A DNA stretch of 64,000 bases from Rhizophagus irregularis (taxonomy: Eukaryota; Glomeromycota; Glomeromycetes; Glomerales; Glomeraceae): positions 3,038,001-3,102,000 of the forward strand of contig NC_089430.1 of NCBI RefSeq assembly GCF_026210795.1, given 5' to 3'. Positions 46,584-58,069 of this stretch are shown piece after piece. Under the pieces are notes generated by a model. It saw only the letters and a list, made by a program, of their open reading frames with translations. It did no database searches and was not told the origin of the DNA. Made by a program: the position numbers and the translations under genes. The stretch's first letter is position 1; each line of letters starts with the position of its first letter.

Positions 46584-48690
46584 TTTTAAAATGCTTTTTT
46601 AAATGTACTGTATATGTTAAATGCCAGATTTATACAAATGAAAAAAAAATGAATTCTATATATATATATAATTCTATATGTAAAAAGTCTATTATATTGA
46701 AAAGAAAGAAGAATTAAAAGGGGGAAAGGAATTGTTTATATATTGATGATATGTATATTATGAAATGCATCTATTCACAGATTTCGGGAGAAAAGGAAAA
46801 AATTCTAGCTAAAGAATTTTTTTCACAAATAGAAAAATGAGTAATTGAAGGGATTTATATACATTCGAAATAAATTGTATATATAAATATATAATAAATA
46901 TATTATATATAAATTATATGCATATATTCGTTGTTGACTTTTTTAATTGTTTAATTTCTTTGTGAGTAATGTGGAACATAACACAAAATAATTTAAAGAA
47001 AGAGAATATGATTTTCCTTGAGTTGTATACCAATTTCGGTGATTTCTCAAATTCTTTACAAAATTGAGTATAATATAATTGGTATGAATATTGAAAATCG
47101 GCGCATTTTCTTTTATCCCGCCAAAGAAACAATAAAATTATCTTTTGCCGCTACCGCCAAAAATTCCCCACAAGTTTTACATATTATTTTCATAACCTTT
47201 TATGATAAATATATTTTTTTTTAAATTTAATTTGAAGATATTTTCGATATTACCTTATTCGCATAACAAAGACTTAAAAAGGACATAAAACAACATAAAT
47301 CACATATAATTACTAACCAAAATTTATAGTATATGACGATATTACCCCGATTGTCTGTATCACCAGCATGTTTAAACTTGTCCCAATCAACGTTTCAGAA
47401 TTTTTGGAAAGATTTACAATCCCTATTCCTTTTTTTTCTGATTTAAACCAACAAATGTACGATCATACTATTAACCAAACAGGTCAATAGAAGAACCTTT
47501 TGGCTCTACCGCCAAAATTTAACAAAATTTTTTATGAATTTTTCTTAAATTCTTCTTCGATATGATAACTTTGAAACAACGATCAATTCGATTAATTGAA
47601 TTAATGAAATTATTTTATTGTTTTTGACAATTTAACAATTTTACAAATTTAAATGATTATTGACGTTAGAACCAAAAGTTGGAAATGAACTCACTTACGA
47701 TAATTCCTTTTCTTTATTGTTCTTTGACTTGGTGGTTATGTTTCGTCTTTAATAATAGTGTAACAATCATTACATGATGCTCTTTATTTATTTGTAGACA
47801 CTACCTATGATTTTACAGACTAAAATTACTAAAATAGAAATGATCAATTATTTAGATCAATCACAGCGCATTTATTTATTATTCGCGTTCTTTGTAAATC
47901 TTTTGGTTTTTACAGGTGAAATAAAGAAATTAATAAAAAATGTGTTTTAATTAAAACGTTTTAAATAGTAAGACCATTTTTTTTTTTGTTTTTTTCAGCG
48001 GTAAGTTTCAAATTTTTTTTTGTTTTTCAGGCTTATTTTTTTTTTCCGTGGAACATTTTAAAATTTGTAGGTCATGACGATACTGACGATACCCGACGGA
48101 TTATTTGTGAAATATTTCATGCGTATCCTAATGATACAATACACGAAAGAAGAATAGATTAACGATTGAACAATGAGTGTTAAAAAAAGCAACAAGTCCA
48201 TTTGTTAAATTTGTTTTGAACTCATTATTTCTAAAAGTTGATCGTTTAATAATATTATTAGTCATTGTAATTTTATTGGTACAAAAATTTAAGTTCCAAA
48301 AAAAAAAATAAAATAAAATTAAAATTAAAAAATTTTCAAATTTCGATTTATTTATTTATTTTGAGAAAAAACAAAACTTTTACTTGGGTTAATTTTTCTA
48401 AATTCAGGATTTGGAATGTCATTAAATTTAGAAAATCCATTATCATTATTGAAACAAATTACAGATTTATTAATTATTATTATTATTATTTTAATTAATA
48501 TAAATAAATGTGCATTTATCAAATAAAAGATTAGTATTGATGAAATTACATTATATATTGGAATCTAAACTATGAAAAATATATTACGGAAGTTTTTTTT
48601 TTGCGAGAAAATAATAATAATAATAATAGTAATAATTTTATTATTATTATTATTCTCAATTCTTAATAATACTTTTTGAAATTTTATTTG
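46584..48690. other. AT-rich intergenic DNA
   Basis: No convincing gene. Two similar patches contain CTACCGCCAAAA (near 47151 and 47499), probably an old duplication. Simple repeats at 48470-48500 (TTA)n and 48618-48655 (AATAAT then TTATTA, self-complementary). Confidence 0.4.
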
Positions 48691-49900
48691 TTTGTAAAAA
48701 AGTGTCGGTCATAAATAATAATACATATTTAATTACGTTCATTTCATAATTCTATTTTTGTTTATTTTTTTCAGTTAGTAAATTGATTGGTGATAATCTT
48801 ATTTAAATTATTACAATTCGTTCAATTCAATTGAATCTTAAATTAGATGAGATGTACGACTTTATTATTAATAAGTTGAATTTTATTAAATAGATTAATT
48901 AAGTAAGTTATTTATCTTATTTTATATCTTGAAAAAATTTCTCGCAATACTTAACGAAAAAATGGAGAGGAAAGGCAAAAAATTTATCGCGTTTAAATTT
49001 AGTACAACAAATCTTCAAAATATCAAATATTAAATTTTATAATATGTATTTATTTTATTGGTTCAAGATAAAAAAAAACAAGTTTCAAGTTTTTTTTTTA
49101 AAAAAAAACAAATAATATTTTCAATTACGTTATATTGTTTGTTTGGAATCTTTATTTTTTTTAAAAAAAAATTATTGTAAATAATTATGTATTAATCAAA
49201 TTGAATATTATAAAATATTTTTCGCAAAAAATTAAATCCATATCTATTCTTGCTTTTTTAATATAATCTTTTGTAAAGATTTTATTTTTGTCTCTTCCGT
49301 TTGTTTCTTTACTTGGTAAATAACATTTTCCTATTATATACAAGTTAATAACGTTTTATATAATGAATTATTACAATTCGTTCATTTCTAATGAAATGTA
49401 AATTATATGAGGAGTAAAAATACGCCGAAATTTATTATTTATAAATAAAAATAGTTATTAATATTGTAAAAAAAAAAAAAAATTCCTCGCGATACTGAGA
49501 AAATAAAAAAAAAGGCGTTATTGTTTCAAGATAAGATGAAATGTTTCAATTTTTTTTAAAAAAATTTCAATTACGTTTTATTATTTGTTTGGAAGAAAAA
49601 AAATAACACAAGTGTTACATAATTCATTACTATTTTTAAACCTTTATTGCATTTAAGAACTTTTTCTATGATCAAGATATTATATTTAGAAATTCATTTT
49701 TTTTTTTCATTTTTTTTTTACCTAAATTAATTAATATATTTAATACTATAGAAGGATCGTCTACTATGTATTTTCGTCACCCAATTAATTGAATCTAATG
49801 AAGTACATAATAAGATTATTTTTCTCGAAAAATGAATATCAATTCCTAATAAATCTCCGTAGGAAAAAAAAAATGTATTTTTATTTTTTATTTTTTTAAT
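48690..49900. repeat. Degenerate segmental tandem duplication, about 560-bp period
   Basis: ATTATTACAATTCGTTCA near 48808 recurs near 49369. Downstream of each follow an AATTAGATGAG/AATTATATGAG block, a CTCGCRATACT block and a GTTTCAAGATAA...TTTCAATTACGTT block. A third, weaker copy may start near 49780. No ORF. Confidence 0.5.
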
Positions 49901-50507
49901 TCGTTCCTTTCATGTTTCTTTACTAATCAATACCGGTCATAAATACTTTTATATTTTAATACGTATTTTATCGTATGATTTTTTTTTTTAAGATTTCTAT
50001 TTTAATAAATAAAATAGTAATTATAATAAACAATTTCTACAAATTAAAATTTTTGTTAGTAAAGAGATTTGAAGATTGGTAATGACAAATTCGAAAGGTA
50101 TACGAAATTTATTTGTGTAACATTTATCAAAGAATTCTTCAAATTATAGGCGAGGCAAAGAAAACGGTATGTAATATTATATACGGTACTAAAAGAACCA
50201 TTTTTCTCCACGTGAATTCATATAATTTATCGGAAAATAAAAGTTTTTTTTACAATTCGCTAAAATAATTTACAGTATGTAAATTTCAAAAACTTAAAAA
50301 ACTTACATTCCAGAGCCGCATTTTTGGACTAGCCGATTGACGTACCTCATTTGACTATATGAAGAACTTATGAAATTGACGCACCTATACCTAGGAAGTT
50401 GGGTATATCTTTCCAGCATATGCGTCTATTAAGTCACAACATGACCGTATCGCGTGATTATGTGATCATGTGAACTTAATATATATCCACGATCATCGCC
50501 TAAAAGG

Positions 50508-51112
50508 ATGAAACATAGCTTGTTAGAAATTAGATTCGTCATAATAAGACAAGTCAAATAATGTTAATTTCATCTCTTAGGATTGATGATATTTAAGTTT
50601 TTAAAATGGAAGATGCTAATAGCATATATCCTCTCATTATAACAAACTGTCTTATTTTTCTTTGATTAACAGATGATGAAAAATTTGAAATTTGTCATTT
50701 TAACTTATCACAACTTGTTTTGAAAAATACTATACAGAGTAAAAATCATTAAATTTGACATCAAAATATTGAGACATTTCATTGTCTATTGATCATAGAA
50801 AGATTTTTTTTTTTATGTTAGTAACGCGCATTTCTTCTTTATTATTTAGTAAAAAATATAAAATACAATTTACGTGATAATCTAAAGAAATACATAGAAG
50901 CAATTTCTATCTACTAACTCCATATTAATATAATTGATCATGGAAAGATGTTATGAAGCTCATTAGATTTTGCCATAACAAGACATATTGAATGAAGTTT
51001 TACATTTTGGAAACTTCACTCAATATTTTGTTATCTATTGATTCAAAAGATGTGAAATTACCATCATTTGATGCATCTGGTTATGATAATTCTAACAGGC
51101 TATGTTTCATTT
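50508..51112. mobile_element. Worn inverted-repeat element with ATGAAACATAGC ends
   Basis: ATGAAACATAGCTTGTTAGA (50508) is mirrored by TTCTAACAGGCTATGTTTCAT ending at 51112. The interior (50957 onward) shares AGCTCATTAGATTTTG and CATAACAAGACAT words with the hairpin family at 22011 and 33228. Non-coding; no target duplication recognised. Confidence 0.5.
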
Positions 51113-51840
51113 TTCCACAATCTTTAGATGATGGGTTAATATAATATTCTTGTATAAGTACCCTAGAGACTGTGACCCGTGGGTCACAATTTCTTTATTT
51201 CATTACAGTTCAAGAATGTATCTGTCAAATAAAAGGTGAACTTATTTCATCATTCTGGAAGCTGTCAGCTATCATTTGAACTATTTTTCCTGTGCCTTTC
51301 TTCTAATGAGTGTTTGGCATGGGCCCGGTCAAAAATTTAGTCATGTGACTCTGAACTGAATAACTCAATTTGTTTGTCCCATTCGTTCTTAACAAACATG
51401 GATGCATTTAAGAATGAGACAAACTCCACCATATATCATTCTCTTTGTGATATCTACTAAATCCAAAGTTCGCATGGGTAGCATTAATCAAATCCTTCTT
51501 TTTATCCCATTGCATAAGACAAACGCAGTATTAGATACAGTAGATCAGGATTTTTCTGAAAGGTTGTACTCTGACAATTCTCAGGATAATATCCATTAGC
51601 TCATAAAATAGCAAAACAGGGAAAATTGTTCACGATCAGATTCACATACTGTGAAATCATAATATTCTTAATTTCAACAGCAATGCATTTTCTTAGCATG
51701 GTCACTGTTCGGTATTGCATTATCAGTCGGTGAGTACTTGACTGGGCAAAGCCTACTGCTTGAAGAGCAAAAATATATACTATGTAACACCAGGACAGAA
51801 GTTGAACATGGCAGGTAACAGATATTATTCTCTCATAATA

Positions 51841-52501
51841 CACAGGTCAAAATACTAAAAATCGGCAAAAAAAAATAGCGCAAAAAGCAGTGGCTATTCT
51901 TGGCTATTCTTGGCTATTCTTGGCTGTTTTTGGCTATTTGCGAATTAACCTATACTATTTGTAAATAGTTTATACAAATTTGCGAATAGTTTATGCAATT
52001 CGCGCCATTTTTTTTGCCTATTTTTGGTCATTTGACGTGTGTGGACAGTGAATATCAAATATGCAACCTTCAAAAGCCTTAAAAATTTCATATGTGGAAC
52101 ATGTCCAACACCTGCATTTGAGAATGATGGAGTGGTACTCAACATATTAAATGACGAGAAAAAATAACAGACGAAAAACCTGCTGAGATTTCATTTCTTT
52201 TATATTTCTCCAAAAACAATCACACTAGATGATTGCTGATTACTCAACTACTTCCTTATATGTTGTAATTATTGCCTGTATACATACTCTTTTATGTTAT
52301 CACACGTCAAATGACCAAAAATAGGCAAAAAAAATGGCGCGAATTGCATAAACTATTCGCAAATTTGTATAAACTATTTACAAATAGTATAGGTTAATTC
52401 GCAAATAGCCAAAAACAGCCAAGAATAGCCAAGAATAGCCAAGAATAGCCACTGCTTTTTGCGCTATTTTTTTTTGCCGATTTTTAGTATTTTGACCTGT
52501 G
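51841..52501. mobile_element. Foldback element: 201-bp inverted arms around a 259-bp centre
   Basis: 51841-52041 and 52301-52501 are reverse complements, with no mismatch noticed. The arms contain repeated GGCTATTCT words and TTTGCGAATAG-type sequence. The centre (52042-52300) has no gene. The tip CACAGGTCA resembles CACAGATCA near 62206 in otherwise similar flanking sequence, so the tip may overlap the target sequence; no clear target duplication. Confidence 0.85.
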
Positions 52502-52769
52502 CCACTTGAAGGTTTTAACCCGTTTTGGTTTAATAACAACATTGAATACTGTAATATAACAACAGGGTTAGTAAATGCTTTCCATGGCCTGTTGATTTAA
52601 GAAACTTATGAGCTAAAGATTTCTGAAACTGTGCAGTCCTGGAAATTTCTTGGCAAAATTTTCAACTGGGCCTCTGCCAAAATTATGCCAAGAAAAAATA
52701 CATACTATGTATGGATTTGCTGAGCGATTTCTTTAACAATGCAATGCGGTCGAAGCAGTTCCTACTTAC

Positions 52770-53096
52770 GGCTTGAAATGGCAGTTCGATGGGAATGAAT
52801 AACTAGGACTACGAATATGTTCCTCAACTGGTAATTCAGTGAAATATTTCAAAATCTTTTTTATTGCGAACAGCTCGTTATTGTCATTGAGTGTGAGATT
52901 CTTCAATGGATCATTAAAGTGATCATCACCAATTTCTACCTTCTATAGCCTGAGCTTGTTTGCATCCACACCAGCAAAGTCATTCTGTTTTTTCACTTTT
53001 ATACTAGCCTCCTTGAGGTGGCTGACAGCCTTTCCACTATCAATATCAACTGCAAAAGTATTTGCGGTGGTATTTCCTTTTACAAGAGATAGACAT
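52770..53096 (-). pseudogene. Crinkler-type (CRN) N-terminal domain, broken
   Basis: The minus strand from ATG 53096 reads, after a one-base slip in the first codons, LVKGNTTANTFAVDIDSGKA and HLKEASIKVKKQNDF, then a TAG where the family has Trp (KLRL-stop-KVEIGDD), then LKNLTLNDNNELF. It ends at a good splice donor (GTAAGT at 52769). This is the ubiquitin-like header domain of Crinkler proteins, first known as oomycete effectors and also present in Rhizophagus. The downstream effector part is not recognisable; the foldback element at 51841-52501 lies where it would be expected. Non-functional as it stands. Confidence 0.75.
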
Positions 53097-53269
53097 AATG
53101 ACTTTTATAGTAACTTTTGTAAAATTTTATTGGTGGAAATTTACGTATGTGAGGACAAGAGTAAAAAAAAATTATTTGAGGAAAAAAAATACCAAGTGGT
53201 ACTATATGTGAGAAATTCAGCTGTTGCATAAGCTTTATCATGTGACTCATTTATTTTGTCACACAGGAG

Positions 53270-53460
53270 TACATGCATGTGGTACGAAACCTCAAAGATA
53301 AGGATGATCATCAGTCCTACCGGTCCTACTTAGGTTCTGGACTGGTCAGTCCTCAGACTTGTAAGACCGGACTACGGTCTTGCATTTTTTGTTTTGGTAC
53401 AGTAAGAGGACTGGTCCTCCCCAAGACCGACCAGTCCTCATATCGGTTTTCATATAATAA
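53270..53460. repeat. Cluster of GGACTGGTC/GACCAGTCC words
   Basis: Direct and inverted copies of RGACYGGTC occur at least six times in 190 bp (53315-53445), mixed with CCGGTCCTA and AAGACCG. The region is GC-richer than its surroundings and self-complementary, as in a small non-autonomous element. Non-coding. Confidence 0.5.
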
Positions 53461-54000
53461 ATGATTTTTATATTGAATAAATCTATTAATCTGATGAAGG
53501 TCTTTATAAAATAATATAAAGACTGACCAATTCTAAACCAATAAACAATAACAATCACTTCTCCCCACTTGTAGAGTTGCCTGTCAAAAGTAATATCCAA
53601 ACCCATTTTTTTTGTAACATAAATCATCTGTGAGCTTCTCAAGTGGAAGTTTAGTATATTTTACAGGGTATAATAAATGCGCATGAAAAAGGTAATAATA
53701 GTAACATGTGAATATTTTTGTATATTTTGAAGAACTTTAATTAACCTATCTAGTTTCCTAATAATAATTATATTTATTGGTGCTCGATATTATCTTAAGA
53801 ATTTAATATTATATATTGCGTCTGATATATCTGCATTATTCTATGATCATAGGATTATCTTTTCGATCAAAATTTTTGTCAAAGGTGATAGTAAATGAAC
53901 AATTTTTTACTCGTTGATAAAGACATACTATGATTATTTGTATTCTTGATATGATAGATAAGGATCGATAAACTATCTTAATTTGGCTTTTCCAATGATA

Positions 54001-54110
54001 AGACCGTGACTCCTGAGTCACACTTGCTTCATTTCATTGTGCATATATCACGTAGAACATGATTTATTTTATTTTTGTTATGAAAAAAATAAAAAATAAA
54101 AGTGAACTAG
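54001..54110. promoter_or_regulatory. Copy of a shared upstream block
   Basis: GACCGTGACTCCTGAGTCAC, then TTCATTTCATTGTGCATATA, CACGTAGAACA and finally GTGAACTAGTATCC, resembles 56111-56220 and the start of 51170-51240. At 56 kb the block sits before a TATA box and a candidate gene, so it may be promoter DNA copied with a repeat; here nothing coding follows. Confidence 0.35.
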
Positions 54111-54180
54111 TATCCTTCAAGAACTTTATATAAAACTGTTAAACGTATTTGAATTAATAATAAAGATCAATATTTTATTA

Positions 54181-54368
54181 CAGTCAGACCTCCATAATTG
54201 CACACCCCTTAGGACCATATGCATAATTTTCAAAATAGTGCATTTAAAGAGGGTGTGCATTTATAGAAGTAAAATAATTAGAGATCATATAAGCACCAGA
54301 AGGTGCATTTAGAGAGGGTATACATAGTGGATGCAATTATGGAGAGAGCAATTATAGAGGTCTGACTG
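54181..54368. mobile_element. Tc1/mariner-type MITE, 188 bp
   Basis: CAGTCAGACCTCCATAATTG and its mirrored end (GCAATTATAGAGGTCTGACTG) form 21-bp inverted repeats with one mismatch, flanked by TA on both sides (54179-54180, 54369-54370). Interior with GTGCATTT repeats, no gene. Confidence 0.85.
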
Positions 54369-54435
54369 TATATCATATATGAAAATAAAATACAATCACA
54401 ATGTAAAACATGAAGAAAATACCTGTTAAAAAATA

Positions 54436-55200
54436 TTAATTATTAAGTATACGTTTTTGATGCAAAGCCTTACAAACTCCACTCATACTGGAACTAATTC
54501 GTTCAACTTCAGAAAGGAGACCAATGATCTTTGTGTTAATTGTTTTTATTGTTTCTTTTATTTTCTCTATTTCTTCCGTATTTCTTTCACAGAATTTTAA
54601 AAATTCTGAGCCGTCACTACTTCAACAGATGAGAAGGTGGAATCCACTAAAAAAAGTAATTTAAATTACAGTCAGTTCAGTGTAATGAAAGCCATTTTAA
54701 TAAGTGCTAACCTTGTGTTTCTTTGAGTTTTTCCACTAATTTCATAATACCCGTTACATGTCCTACTTTTATTTTAGGCGATTCGCTAATAAGCTCCATT
54801 TTAGTTAACAAGAGAAAAGATTTTCCATCAATTTCTTGATCGTAAATTTTTTTATGTCCTCGTCGTTAAGGTTGCTTGTCTAAACCTCTTCAAAATCCTA
54901 TGATTAGTTTCATCAAAATTTTACTATAGATTTATTATAGTTTCGGTAGAGTTTCGGCAGTTTCAGCATTTATAATAAGTTTCAGCAGTTTCGCCTTTCT
55001 CCAAAGTTTCGCCAGTTTTTTAATATAACTTTAATATAGTTTCAGCAGAATTTCGCTTTTTGGCGAAACGCCAACTTGCCTAAACCCCTAGGTTTTGGCA
55101 AGCAACCTTACTCGTCGTTATATTTTGAACTGTTAATGTGCTTCTCAAGATATTGTTTAACATGTTCAGGGGACCATAAAAATTCTAATGATGTTATAAA
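54436..55200 (-). pseudogene. SAM-domain protein with coiled-coil end, interrupted by a MITE
   Basis: Reading the minus strand and skipping 54867-55110 plus one 8-bp target copy gives a SAM domain: SLEFLWSPEHVKQYLEKHIN, then DIKKFYDQEIDGKSFLLLTK and VGHVTGIMKLVEKLKET. A GT-AG intron (54647-54711) follows, then a second exon. Its original frame seems to be EFLKFCERNTEEIEKIKETI ... LLSEVERISSSM, a coiled coil, ending at 54436. A one-base shift at its start leads to an early stop. Together with the insertion this makes the gene non-functional. The 5' end is unclear; no ATG was found. It runs divergently from the plus-strand gene at 55297. SAM domains bind other proteins or RNA; the role here is unknown. 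Confidence 0.7.
54867..55110. mobile_element. hAT-type MITE inserted in a SAM-domain exon
   Basis: Ends TAAGGTTGCTTG and CAAGCAACCTTA are exact inverted repeats of 12 bp. CTCGTCGT flanks both sides (54859-54866 and 55111-55118), an 8-bp target duplication. Removing 244 bp plus one duplicate restores the SAM reading frame. The interior has repeated GTTTCGSCAG words. Confidence 0.9.
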
Positions 55201-55296
55201 TAATGTGCAATCTGAGGTTCAGAAAACTAGAAGAGGTACTACCTTTTATTTTAGTTGTCAGATAAAAATTAATAACGAGCATTCTACTTTTAACAG

Positions 55297-55681
55297 GACA
55301 TTTATTAAACCGGTTATTCGATAGAATCAAAACTCCTAAAGGAAAATTTCAAATAAAAAATGGTGATAAAGTCTTTTATCAAGATGAAGAAGTCGGTGAA
55401 GCTGTGATTACAGATGAAAAAAAGATTCTAAGATGTAAAATTATATTAACTGATGAATTTCTTAATTGTACTAATGAAACTGACCTTCTAAGGGCATGTA
55501 ATGGAGGGGTAAGTTCAAATTTCATTTTTTTACATATTTAGTTCTAATCCATTAACCTCACATCATCATTGTGATATAAATCTAGTCTCGGCCATCTTCG
55601 GGTGCCATTGATAATGTCCGCTTTCATATCCGCATTAATGAATGGAGTTTCTCTGATTTGAAGGATCTGGTGAAAAAATAG
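55297..55681 (+). CDS. Unknown protein, two 3' exons seen
   Basis: Exon 55297-55508 starts after a good acceptor (TTTTAACAG) and reads HLLNRLFDRIKTPKGKF, then DKVFYQDEEVGEAVITDEKK and TDLLRACNGG. It ends at GTAAGT. The next exon, 55586-55681, keeps the frame (SRPSSGAIDNVRFHIRINEW) and stops at TAG. The clean splice sites and unbroken frame over about 101 codons argue for a real gene, but the first exon was not found; a short ATG frame near 55202 does not join in phase. I do not recognise the family. It is divergent from the SAM pseudogene. Confidence 0.45.
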
Positions 55682-56182
55682 TGATAGAGATTTTATTAGA
55701 AAAAATTCAAGGACTGGCAGCTTCTTCATATGTCTATGTGAAATGATATTACCATGACTGATATTATCAGAGTCATGATTCGAAGATTGCAAATGAGAGT
55801 TTAAATGCCTCTGCAATAAGATTTGTATTTACCTTTTTTTTGTTAATAAATAACGTTTGCATCTTATCACATACGCCAGTCTTTGTTTTTGATCGTTTAA
55901 AATATTCTTATAACGTGATTTTTTGTCCAGTGGCGTGTTATACACACTCGTGTCAACAATGAGTACGTATGGAGAGTACCTTATTTGATGGAAAAATATA
56001 TGCTAAATGATTGATGAAAAAGCGAGATGCGTATTAACCATATATGTATTGTAATAAATTCATTTCATGGTATGGTATAACAGTTACCTATTTCGTGATC
56101 CAACAACGAGACTGTGATATTTCATTTTGATATAGCTGCGCATGTATCACGTAGGACGAAATCTGTTATATTTTTTTTGCAG

Positions 56183-56192
56183 CCTATATAAG
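56183..56192 (+). promoter_or_regulatory. TATA box before a candidate gene
   Basis: CCTATATAAG lies about 107 bp before ATG 56299, within the block shared with 54001-54110. Confidence 0.4.
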
Positions 56193-56298
56193 AATTTGTA
56201 ACCGTGAACTAGAAGAGTGCTTTCTCTGGAATTGTGTAATACGCAGAAATAATTTTAAATAAGTACAGTAGATTGAAAGACCAACCGAGTTAGAAATT

Positions 56299-56516
56299 AT
56301 GGCCTACACACAGCAATATTCGGTTAACGAGGTATGCGATTAAAAAAATATGTAAGTGTATTAATTATAATATCTGTCTTGCTTACATTATGAAATAATG
56401 CCCTTCAGGCATTCCTGTTATTTATCTGGTTGGACACTAGTATTCTTACTTGTGTACAATGGACTTTTCGAAGAAAAGGCAGTGTCAAAGGGGGCACTGT
56501 GAGGGACATGTTATAA
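56299..56516 (+). CDS. Putative small two-exon gene, 46 aa, or 5' part of a broken gene
   Basis: Exon 56299-56331 (MAYTQQYSVNE) ends at GTATGC. After a 77-bp intron, exon 56409-56516 reads AFLLFIWLDTSILTCVQWTF, then RRKGSVKGGTVRDML and TAA. A TATA box stands upstream. The hydrophobic first half of exon 2 followed by a basic stretch could be a membrane anchor. It may also be the start of a longer gene cut by the TAA. No family recognised. Confidence 0.35.
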
Positions 56517-57640
56517 CAAGAAAGTTATTGTAACTCACTTTACAAACGGGGATTCGAAAATGTGTGTATCTTCTATTTATTTTAAGTATGCCAATAGGAC
56601 TTACAACACAATAAGAAGGGGGTAGTTAATTACTGGAGAGAAATTGGTCATTAAAAATTGTGGGGATATAAGAAAGAGGATCTATTTTTTCACATATTGC
56701 CTTGGAATTTTAGAAAAAGAATTACCACTTCATAGTGTTCGACTGCAATCAATATCACAAATAGGTACGTGTTTTGGTAAACTTGCGGAGTTGGATTTAC
56801 ATTAATTGTTGATAGCTAATCGAAATCGGGTAGTAACGATCAAATAACAATGTCAACACTATTATCTTGGATTCATTTGTTGTCAATAGCTAGTAAGCAT
56901 ATAATCGACGAACTTCTCTGTCATTGTTCGAAATTCGAATTCTTATTCTTGATGATGCAAGTGATTCTGGAACAATATCGCTAGTTGTTACACAAGACAT
57001 GCGCTATCATAGCATAGCAAGGAGTAGAGTAGTCTATAGAACATTTAGGTTACGAGGTAAATCCTTCTTAGAAATCATATCATTACCCAGATATAGTCCG
57101 ATAACTAAGTGTAGCTCTCGTGTATAATCATTAGTTTGCAATCAGTAGGAGACTGCTCGAAGGGCGTAAATACTTATAACGAATTTTTAGATCAATGTAA
57201 TAGGAAGCAAATTATCTTATTTGCGTTGTTCTATTACGATTGTGGTACGGTTAATAAAATATTGGATTATTAATGGATAACGATTTTTGTCTTGTGTGGT
57301 GTAGTAAAAAATTGGATCAACGACAGAGAGCGGTTTATTATATGTACGGAAACAATATATTATTGAAAGAATAGGAATAAGTAAAATAGGAACTATGATT
57401 GCATAAACGATTTTATTAGATGTGTTGCCTATGATCTCTGAGTGATTTATCCATCAAAAGTGTGTAACGGGGCACCGCAAAGTAATAATTAGAAAACAAT
57501 GTTAACGAAGATTTACAGGGCAAAGATCACGCAATCGCATCGTTCTGATACATATATATGTTTTCATTAATATGTTAATTAGAATAAAAATTTGATGTAC
57601 AGTACATCAAAACCTCTCAAAAATAAATTTTTCGAGTGAA
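56517..57640. other. Intergenic DNA
   Basis: Less AT-rich than most of the window. One 67-codon plus-strand frame at 56924-57127 (MFEIRILILDDASDSGTISL) has no recognised relative. No repeats stood out. Confidence 0.3.
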
Positions 57641-57810
57641 AGTTTTCATTATTTCCTTGGTTCCAGGGAATTTTTCGCTAAAACAACTGGATTATCTCCC
57701 GCAGGAGCTAATGCTTCAAGGGAGGCATTGATTCGATTTCAAAACTTTAGCTATAACATAGTCAATATCCTCCACGCTTAACCTCGAAATAAACGATGCG
57801 GAAAAAACAA
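57640..57810 (-). pseudogene. Short decayed coding fragment
   Basis: On the minus strand SASFISRLSVEDIDYVIAKV is followed, after a frame change, by NASLEALAPAGDNPVVLAKN and a stop. The composition is protein-like, unlike the flanks. Family unknown. Confidence 0.35.
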
Positions 57811-58069
57811 TATGTAGAATATATGTTAATATTTTCACAGATAAAATGAATATTTCACAATGCATTTTATTTTTTTGTATTAAGTAACTAAGCAGTGTGC
57901 TTCAGAATCAAACTAATTATCAATCAGTTATCTCCATCAATTAACAATAAGAGTTTACTTTACTGAATAATTTCCACCTAATAGCAAGCATAAAACTAAA
58001 TCAGTGAATTTACTTTCTTGAACGCTTCTTTCTTGAACTCTTCTTTTTTGAACTCTTCTTTTTTTTCTC

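Noticed and set aside
46914-47224. Overlapping small frames on both strands
   Set aside because: Low-complexity AT-rich translations without splice signals or recognisable motifs.
51945-52145. 66-codon minus-strand frame
   Set aside because: It lies across the arm of the foldback element and is mirrored by repeat sequence; no protein pattern.
55544-55816. 90-codon minus-strand frame
   Set aside because: Antisense to a spliced plus-strand exon (55586-55681) with better signals.
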